This document shows, piece after piece, positions 6,946 to 10,616 of a stretch of 10,616 nucleotides of DNA. Each line of letters begins with the position of its first letter. Position 1 is the stretch's first letter. Below the pieces are notes generated by a model, which saw nothing but the letters and a program-made list of their open reading frames with translations, searched no databases and was not told the DNA's origin. Source of the stretch: Eubacterium sp. (GTDB taxonomy: Bacteria > Bacillota > Clostridia > Lachnospirales > CAG-274); contig JAJBVU010000331.1 in NCBI GenBank assembly GCA_020859645.1, forward strand, positions 1-10,616, written 5' to 3'. A program made the position numbers and the translations under genes.

Positions 6946-7239
6946 AAAGTCTTTTCGGAAAAAACAGAAATACCTTATCTTCCCCCGATATTCGGTGCTG
7001 TATTGTGCAGAGGTATTCCGACGGAAAGTATATAAACAACGGGCATTTTACTGCTGTAAAGGAGATGTGATTCCGTTGGAAATTTTTGCTGATTAAATAC
7101 AGGATTTAATAACTGCAAAATCTTGGGAGACTCTGTAAAAAGCTTCAGCACAAAAAGAAAAAAATATGAGCCTTGCATACATATAAAGTTTGCTTTATCA
7201 AATATTAAAAAAATAAATGTAAGATATTATCTGCTAACC
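6946..7239. other. intergenic stretch without a supported gene
   Basis: About 290 nt follow the GMC stop. I see no hairpin with a T tract on the plus strand, so the operon's terminator is not identified. A 67-codon minus-strand frame (6975-7178) has no SD and no recognisable domain. A short plus-strand open stretch ending at the TAA at 7093-7095 has no convincing start. ATAAAG/CTTTAT arms at 7184-7199 could form a weak 6-bp hairpin. It may be decayed coding sequence or plain spacer. Confidence 0.5.
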
Positions 7240-7283
7240 AAAAAATATAAAGGACTGTCAGGTTAAATTGCCTTTCAGTCCTT
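7240..7283 (-). terminator. rho-independent terminator for the AraC gene at 7397-8305
   Basis: Arms AAGGACTG (7250-7257) and CAGTCCTT (7276-7283) pair perfectly over 8 bp. Inside, AGG (7260-7262) and CCT (7271-7273) add 3 bp after a 2x2 internal loop, leaving an 8-nt loop. Read on the minus strand the stem is followed by TATATTTTTTGG, a T tract. The plus side has no comparable tract. It lies about 115 nt beyond the AraC stop, so the transcript includes the small frame at 7323-7422. Confidence 0.75.
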
Positions 7284-7322
7284 GATTTATGTAAAATTAA
7301 TGTTCTGATTAAGGATCGGCTT

Positions 7323-7422
7323 TTAAAATTGCATCAAAAGCCTTATAAGTATTGCGATAAAGATTATGCCGCCGATAAGGCTGATAATAGTGTAATTTAA
7401 TGACTTCTTAGGTTTTGTTCAT
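7323..7422 (-). pseudogene. possible small single-pass membrane peptide, frame interrupted by one base
   Basis: On the minus strand an ATG at 7422-7420 inside the AraC 3' end reads ATG AAC AAA ACC TAA and stops after four codons. If one A is dropped from the AAAA run (7412-7417 region), the frame continues for about 32 codons to the TAA at 7325-7323. It would encode a lysine-rich start, MNKPKKSLNYT, followed by a strongly hydrophobic helix ending IFIAILIRLLMQF. This is the layout of small bacterial membrane peptides. No good SD precedes it, so translation would depend on coupling to the AraC gene. It could be a decayed gene, a homopolymer sequencing error, ribosomal slippage, or chance. Confidence 0.3.
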
Positions 7423-8305
7423 TATTTTGTCTGTAATCTTTGGGTGTACACAGGTATAGCTCTTTGAATTTTTTTGTGTAATAGGCAGGAGAGTCGAAGC
7501 CGCACTCACCGGCTATTTCGGTGATTGATTTTGTCGGCTCGGAACTCAGTATATCCGCACTTTGCATAAGTCTGTATTTTACAAGATACTGAACAGGAGA
7601 TTCTCCTATTGTCCGCTTAAAGCAGCGCAGAGCCTCACGTTCGCTGATGCCGGAGATTGCGGCTATATCCGAAAGTGTGACTTCACCTGAAAAATTTGTA
7701 TGAATATACTTAAGCATTTCGGCTATACGAAGGGAATCTGTGCTTTTGGGAGTATTGGGTTCTAACAGGTATGGTTTGAGCTGTTTGTAAATAATCATCA
7801 ATATGAGAGAAAGTTTTTCCCTTACGGTAAATTCATATCCGAAAGCATCTGTTTTCAATGCCTGAAAGGCTTCGGAAAAGAGGTTGGCAGTTTGTGAGTT
7901 ATCTCTGTTTAAAATTATACAGGAAAACCGGCTGCACTCGGTTATGGGTGCAATATATTTTAAAGCAAAGGAGGAATCGGGGCTGCCGGTAATTAAAAGG
8001 GGCGAAAAAACAAGTGACTGAAGCTCACAGTAAGGGCTTCCCCAAGCTGTGTGAAGTGCATTGGCATTTATAACAGCCAGTTCTCCTTCGTGAACGTTAA
8101 AATGCTCTGACAGCACCTGAAGCTGCATAGTGCCCTTTTTTATATAAATTACCTCTATTTCCTCGTGCCAATGCCACAAAATTAAGTCCTCAATGGAATC
8201 CTTATGAGTCGATTCATATCCGGCGCATGGAAACGCCTGTGTTCCGTGTGGAAGAAGCTCTTTATTTGTGCTGTTTACGTTCAGGCCGCATTTTTGAAGT
8301 GCCAT
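7397..8305 (-). CDS. AraC-family transcriptional regulator with N-terminal cupin domain
   Basis: Numbered from the upstream ATG at 8320, the protein is 307 residues. The cupin ligand-binding domain covers about 25-110, with the characteristic HWHEEIEVIYI (50-60) and GELAVINANALHTAW (79-93). The C-terminal AraC domain has two helix-turn-helix units: LSDIAAISGISEREALRCFKR (about 216-236) and ITEIAGECGFDSPAYYTKKF (266-285), ending TPKDYRQ. Members of this layout usually sense sugars or related small molecules. I place the start at ATG 8305 (302 residues), because GGAG at 8315-8318 is 9 nt before it, while ATG 8320 has no SD. It is divergent from the 90-residue/PHP pair and is a likely regulator of that pair and of itself. 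The promoter is at 8389-8417 and the terminator at 7240-7283. Confidence 0.93.
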   Translation of the reverse strand: MALQKCGLNVNSTNKELLPHGTQAFPCAGYESTHKDSIEDLILWHWHEEIEVIYIKKGTMQLQVLSEHFNVHEGELAVINANALHTAWGSPYCELQSLVFSPLLITGSPDSSFALKYIAPITECSRFSCIILNRDNSQTANLFSEAFQALKTDAFGYEFTVREKLSLILMIIYKQLKPYLLEPNTPKSTDSLRIAEMLKYIHTNFSGEVTLSDIAAISGISEREALRCFKRTIGESPVQYLVKYRLMQSADILSSEPTKSITEIAGECGFDSPAYYTKKFKELYLCTPKDYRQNNEQNLRSH

Positions 8306-8388
8306 ACATTCATTCTCCATTTAAAAGGTCGGTTTTGTTATATTATTCGTCGCTGATGTGATTTTATATATCATTATCAGTCGGTATA

Positions 8389-8417
8389 ATTATATCATAA
8401 AGAATAAAAGCTATCAA
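8389..8417 (-). promoter_or_regulatory. promoter of the AraC gene at 7397-8305
   Basis: On the minus strand, TTGATA (8417-8412) and TATAAT (8394-8389) are separated by 17 nt. The first box differs from consensus at one position and the second is perfect. The -10 box lies inside TATAATTATA (8385-8394), a 10-bp palindrome that also shows TATAAT on the plus strand at 8385-8390. The same 17-nt sequence recurs before the other AraC gene. Confidence 0.75.
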
Positions 8418-8418
8418 T

Positions 8419-8453
8419 AAATATTTTTCGATATGGTAAAGAGAAAAATATTT
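8419..8453. repeat. perfect 11-nt inverted repeat upstream of the 90-residue gene
   Basis: AAATATTTTTC (8419-8429) and GAAAAATATTT (8443-8453) are exact inverted copies around a 13-nt spacer. The right arm ends 8 nt before the SD of the gene at 8476, and the left arm begins 2 nt from the AraC -35 box. It could be an operator for one of the AraC proteins or an AU-rich leader hairpin. AraC proteins more often bind direct repeats. Chance is possible in AT-rich DNA, though 11 of 11 matches is notable. Confidence 0.5.
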
Positions 8454-8475
8454 TTAAATACGGGAGGAGATTACA

Positions 8476-8748
8476 GTGAAAATCAGAAATGAATATCAGA
8501 TTGCACTTTTTAAAAATGCGGTTGTCCAATGCAGCGGATATGTAGCTTTGGTTGATGCAAAAACCGGCAGAGAATATGATTTAAAGGATAATTCTGTTTT
8601 GACAGAAGCATTGGCAAGGCTTGTTTTGGACTATGACGAAGCCCTTGAGCTTTTTGTTACAAGACGTGAAGATGTGGGAATTATGATTGAGCTTATGGAC
8701 TGTCTTTCTCGTGAGGAAAAAGATATTTTATCAAAAAAAGCTTCATAA
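8476..8748 (+). CDS. 90-residue protein of unknown function
   Basis: I do not recognise this protein. It begins MKIRNEYQIALFKNAVVQC, has a central segment with VALVDAKTGREYDL (23-36) that looks like beta strands and a turn, and ends in two predicted helices rich in acidic residues (about 39-60 and 66-87). It has no signal peptide, membrane segment or obvious catalytic motif. The GTG start is set by GGGAGGAGA (8462-8470), 5 nt away. It is probably co-transcribed with the PHP gene, which starts 14 nt after its stop, with that gene's SD overlapping this stop. It may be a small partner or regulator of the PHP enzyme. Confidence 0.85.
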   Translation: MKIRNEYQIALFKNAVVQCSGYVALVDAKTGREYDLKDNSVLTEALARLVLDYDEALELFVTRREDVGIMIELMDCLSREEKDILSKKAS

Positions 8749-8762
8749 GGAGGGCAATACAT

Positions 8763-9614
8763 ATGAGAGCGGATTATCATATTCACGGCAGTTTCAGCGA
8801 TGATTCGGTTTATGAGCCGGAGCAGATTGTAAAAGATGCCGCTGCTATGGGGCTTGATGAAATTTGCTTTACGGATCACGTTGATTACGGAGTAAAAAAG
8901 GACTGGGACGAACCGGGAGAAATGCTTTACAGAAAGGGAGGTTTCAGTGAGCCTGAACAAATGGCGCTTGCAAACGTTGACTATCCGACCTATTATGAAA
9001 CAATATTGAAATTGAAGAAAGAATATTCCGAAAAAATAAATATAAAGCTGGGTCTGGAGTTCGGAATGCAGCTGCACACAATAGAAAAATACGAAAGGCT
9101 TTTCAGGCAGTATCCTTTTGATTTTATAATTCTTTCAGTTCACGAAATAGATGATAAGGAATTTTGGAATCAAGATTTTCAGAAAAGCCATACCCGTCGG
9201 GAGTGTTACGAAAGATATTATGAGGATATGTTATATTTGGTTCGGCACTTTCATAATTACAGCGTTTTGGGGCATATGGATTTAATCAAACGCTATGACT
9301 TGGAAGGCTGCTATCCCTTTGAGAAAACAAAGCCTCTTGTCAGGGAGATTCTGAAAACAGTAATTGCCGACGGAAAGGGAATTGAAATCAACACATCCTC
9401 TCATCGGTACGGCTTAAAAGACAGTATGCCTTCAAAGAAAATTTTAGAACTGTACAGAGATTTAGGCGGACGTATTATCACAATCGGAAGCGACAGCCAC
9501 AAGCCCGAACATTTGGGAGCCTTCATAGATGAAACAAGGGAATATCTTATGTCTTTGGGTTTTAAGGAATACTGCACATTTGAAAAAATGCAGCCCTTGT
9601 TTCGTAAGCTTTAA
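8763..9614 (+). CDS. PHP-family phosphoesterase, histidinol-phosphatase type
   Basis: This 283-residue protein has the PHP (polymerase and histidinol phosphatase) fold, a metal-dependent phosphoesterase barrel. Expected metal ligands are visible: H6 and H8 in DYHIHGSFSDD, D14, H39 in FTDH, E99 in GLEFG, H127 in ILSVHE, H171 in LGHMD, and D244 with H246 in GSDSH. The length and the FTDHVDYG and SVHEID motifs fit HisJ/HisK-type histidinol-phosphatases, which dephosphorylate histidinol phosphate in histidine synthesis. No other his gene is nearby, and many PHP proteins of this type act on other phosphates, so the substrate is open. SD AAGGAGGG (8747-8754) sits 8 nt upstream. The gene converges on the next AraC gene with a 4-nt overlap and no room for a separate terminator. 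Confidence 0.92.
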   Translation: MRADYHIHGSFSDDSVYEPEQIVKDAAAMGLDEICFTDHVDYGVKKDWDEPGEMLYRKGGFSEPEQMALANVDYPTYYETILKLKKEYSEKINIKLGLEFGMQLHTIEKYERLFRQYPFDFIILSVHEIDDKEFWNQDFQKSHTRRECYERYYEDMLYLVRHFHNYSVLGHMDLIKRYDLEGCYPFEKTKPLVREILKTVIADGKGIEINTSSHRYGLKDSMPSKKILELYRDLGGRIITIGSDSHKPEHLGAFIDETREYLMSLGFKEYCTFEKMQPLFRKL

Positions 9615-10525
9615 ATGTGTCTGTATTCGGAGGGTGTCTTCCCCAAATATTTTTTGAATGTTTCGGCATAGTAGCTTGCACCGGAGAAGCCTGTCATCAG
9701 AGATATTTCCGTTATTGTAAGGTCTGTATTTTTCAAAAGCTCTATGCTTTTGTTTATCCGGTATTGATTTAAATAAACCACAGGGGATTTGCCGAAATAG
9801 CGGGCAAAAAGCTTACAGCATTTGCTTTGACCTACGGCACCGGCTTCGGCTATATCGGCAAGCGAAAGCTTTTCGGCATAATTCTTTTGAATAAAGTCAA
9901 CCATATTTCGGGTTATGTCAAGATCAGCACTTTCCTTTTGGCTGCCGTTGTTTTTAAAGGTAAGATTTTCCCATAGCAAAGCCCAAATCTCAAAAAATGC
10001 TGTCTGAGTTCTGAGAGGAAGAGTTTTTGTATTTTTCAGCTCATATATATTTTTTATAAGCTCTGTCACTCTGTTTTGCCATAAAACCTGAGAATCGAGA
10101 AAAATATAGGGAAGATCCGTACAGCGAATAACAGGCATAACAAATTCATATTCAAATGAGGAAGAAACACACAAAAGAGACGGATTAAGACGCATACAGA
10201 TGTAAACGCACTCTTTTCTCATAACAGAATAATTTGAATGAAGCTGACGGGAGTTTACGAAAATCCCCTGACCTTCCTTCATATGAATTTTTTCACCGTT
10301 CACAGTGTATATCATTTCGCCTTCCAAAATAACGGTTATTTCAATATCCTCGTGCCAGTGTCCCGGAAATTCAAAGCCGGGAAAAAGCGACAGATATGTT
10401 TTGTTTATGTATATAGGATAATCGGGAAGGCTGTAATAAATTTCTTCGGAGCGGTCATCATAAATTTCCACATTTCTGATAACTACGTCAGAAGGATAAT
10501 TTTTGCCGTTGACATTTACAATCAT
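9611..10525 (-). CDS. AraC-family transcriptional regulator with N-terminal cupin domain (second copy)
   Basis: This 304-residue protein has the same layout as the AraC protein at 7397-8305. The cupin domain covers about 40-115 with FPGHWHEDIEITVILEGEM (53-71) and GQGIFVNSRQLHS (86-98). The two helix-turn-helix units are LADIAEAGAVGQSKCCKLFAR (222-242) and ITEISLMTGFSGASYYAETF (271-290), ending GKTPSEYR. Sequence identity with the other copy is limited outside the motifs, so this is not a recent duplication. ATG 10525 is supported by GAGGT 7 nt upstream. Its promoter lies near the window edge, and its stop overlaps the PHP gene stop by 4 nt. It may control the PHP gene or genes beyond the right edge. 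Confidence 0.93.
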   Translation of the reverse strand: MIVNVNGKNYPSDVVIRNVEIYDDRSEEIYYSLPDYPIYINKTYLSLFPGFEFPGHWHEDIEITVILEGEMIYTVNGEKIHMKEGQGIFVNSRQLHSNYSVMRKECVYICMRLNPSLLCVSSSFEYEFVMPVIRCTDLPYIFLDSQVLWQNRVTELIKNIYELKNTKTLPLRTQTAFFEIWALLWENLTFKNNGSQKESADLDITRNMVDFIQKNYAEKLSLADIAEAGAVGQSKCCKLFARYFGKSPVVYLNQYRINKSIELLKNTDLTITEISLMTGFSGASYYAETFKKYLGKTPSEYRHI

Positions 10526-10592
10526 ATTAAAACCTCGCAGTATTGTTATAGAATCCGGCAGTAATTTGGTAGAAATAGTAAATTTTGTGCAA

Positions 10593-10609
10593 TATAATTA
10601 TATCATAAA
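10593..10609 (-). promoter_or_regulatory. partial promoter of the second AraC gene, shared 17-nt element
   Basis: On the minus strand TATAAT lies at 10602-10597. The plus-strand sequence tataattatatcataaa at 10593-10609 is identical to 8385-8401 before the first AraC gene. The -10 box is 72 nt from ATG 10525, compared with 69 nt to ATG 8320 in the other gene. The -35 box would fall just past the right edge. Confidence 0.6.
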
Positions 10610-10616
10610 CCAAAAC

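Noticed and set aside
6975..7178. A 67-codon minus-strand frame in the gap after the GMC gene.
   Set aside because: No SD, no domain, and it lies beyond the terminator of the only minus-strand gene that could transcribe it.
7318..7342. Inverted repeat GGCTTTT / AAAAGCC as a terminator.
   Set aside because: The 7-bp stem has no T tract on either side and lies in the putative small-peptide frame; the hairpin at 7250-7283 is a better terminator.
521..8478. Similar SD-to-start sequences before the GTG starts at 539 and 8476 (both with GGAGGAGATTAC), considered as a shared regulatory element.
   Set aside because: The match is confined to the ribosome binding site and the start codon region, so convergence on a good SD explains it.
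9608..9618. A bidirectional terminator between the convergent PHP and AraC genes.
   Set aside because: The stops overlap by 4 nt and no hairpin is visible around them.

Overview
The window looks like chromosomal DNA from a low-GC Gram-positive bacterium of the Clostridia, possibly a gut Oscillospirales or Lachnospirales relative. This rests on AT-rich sequence (not computed), strong Shine-Dalgarno (SD) sequences of the GGAGG type, consensus sigma-A-like promoters, two cupin-type AraC regulators and an HxlR regulator. I see no rRNA, tRNA, CRISPR array, transposase, integrase or attachment site.

Left block (1-6945). A divergent HxlR regulator (minus strand) faces a five-gene plus-strand operon: a small flavodoxin-like protein, a polysaccharide pyruvyl transferase family protein, a 920-residue fusion of an NAD(P)-dependent reductase and a long-chain acyl-CoA-synthetase-like adenylase, a 180-residue cysteine-containing protein weakly resembling the L-2-amino-thiazoline-4-carboxylate hydrolase family, and a GMC-type flavoprotein with a ferredoxin-like cysteine cluster. 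The genes sit 15 nt apart, 29 nt apart, overlapping by 1 nt and 1 nt apart, so they are probably co-transcribed. One promoter with perfect -35 and -10 boxes and a 17-nt spacer lies in the HxlR/flavodoxin gap. A 14-bp perfect palindrome covers its -10 box and is the best candidate HxlR operator. The fusion gene appears to start at an ACG codon, because no ATG, GTG or TTG lies between the in-frame stop and the Rossmann glycine motif. I do not recognise this operon as a described pathway. The enzymes together suggest activation, reduction and redox tailoring of a fatty-acyl or similar carboxylic acid, possibly with a pyruvyl or glycosyl-type modification. That is inference.

Middle (6946-7396). 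About 450 nt hold no convincing intact gene. A hairpin with a T tract on the minus strand is the likely terminator of the AraC gene to its right. Just before it is a reading frame for a roughly 32-residue single-pass membrane peptide that is intact only if one A is removed from an AAAA run.

Right block (7397-10616). Two minus-strand AraC/cupin regulators flank a plus-strand pair: a 90-residue protein of unknown function and a PHP-family phosphoesterase of the histidinol-phosphatase type. Both AraC genes carry the same 17-nt sequence, including the -10 box, about 70 nt before their starts. The PHP gene and the second AraC gene converge and overlap by 4 nt.
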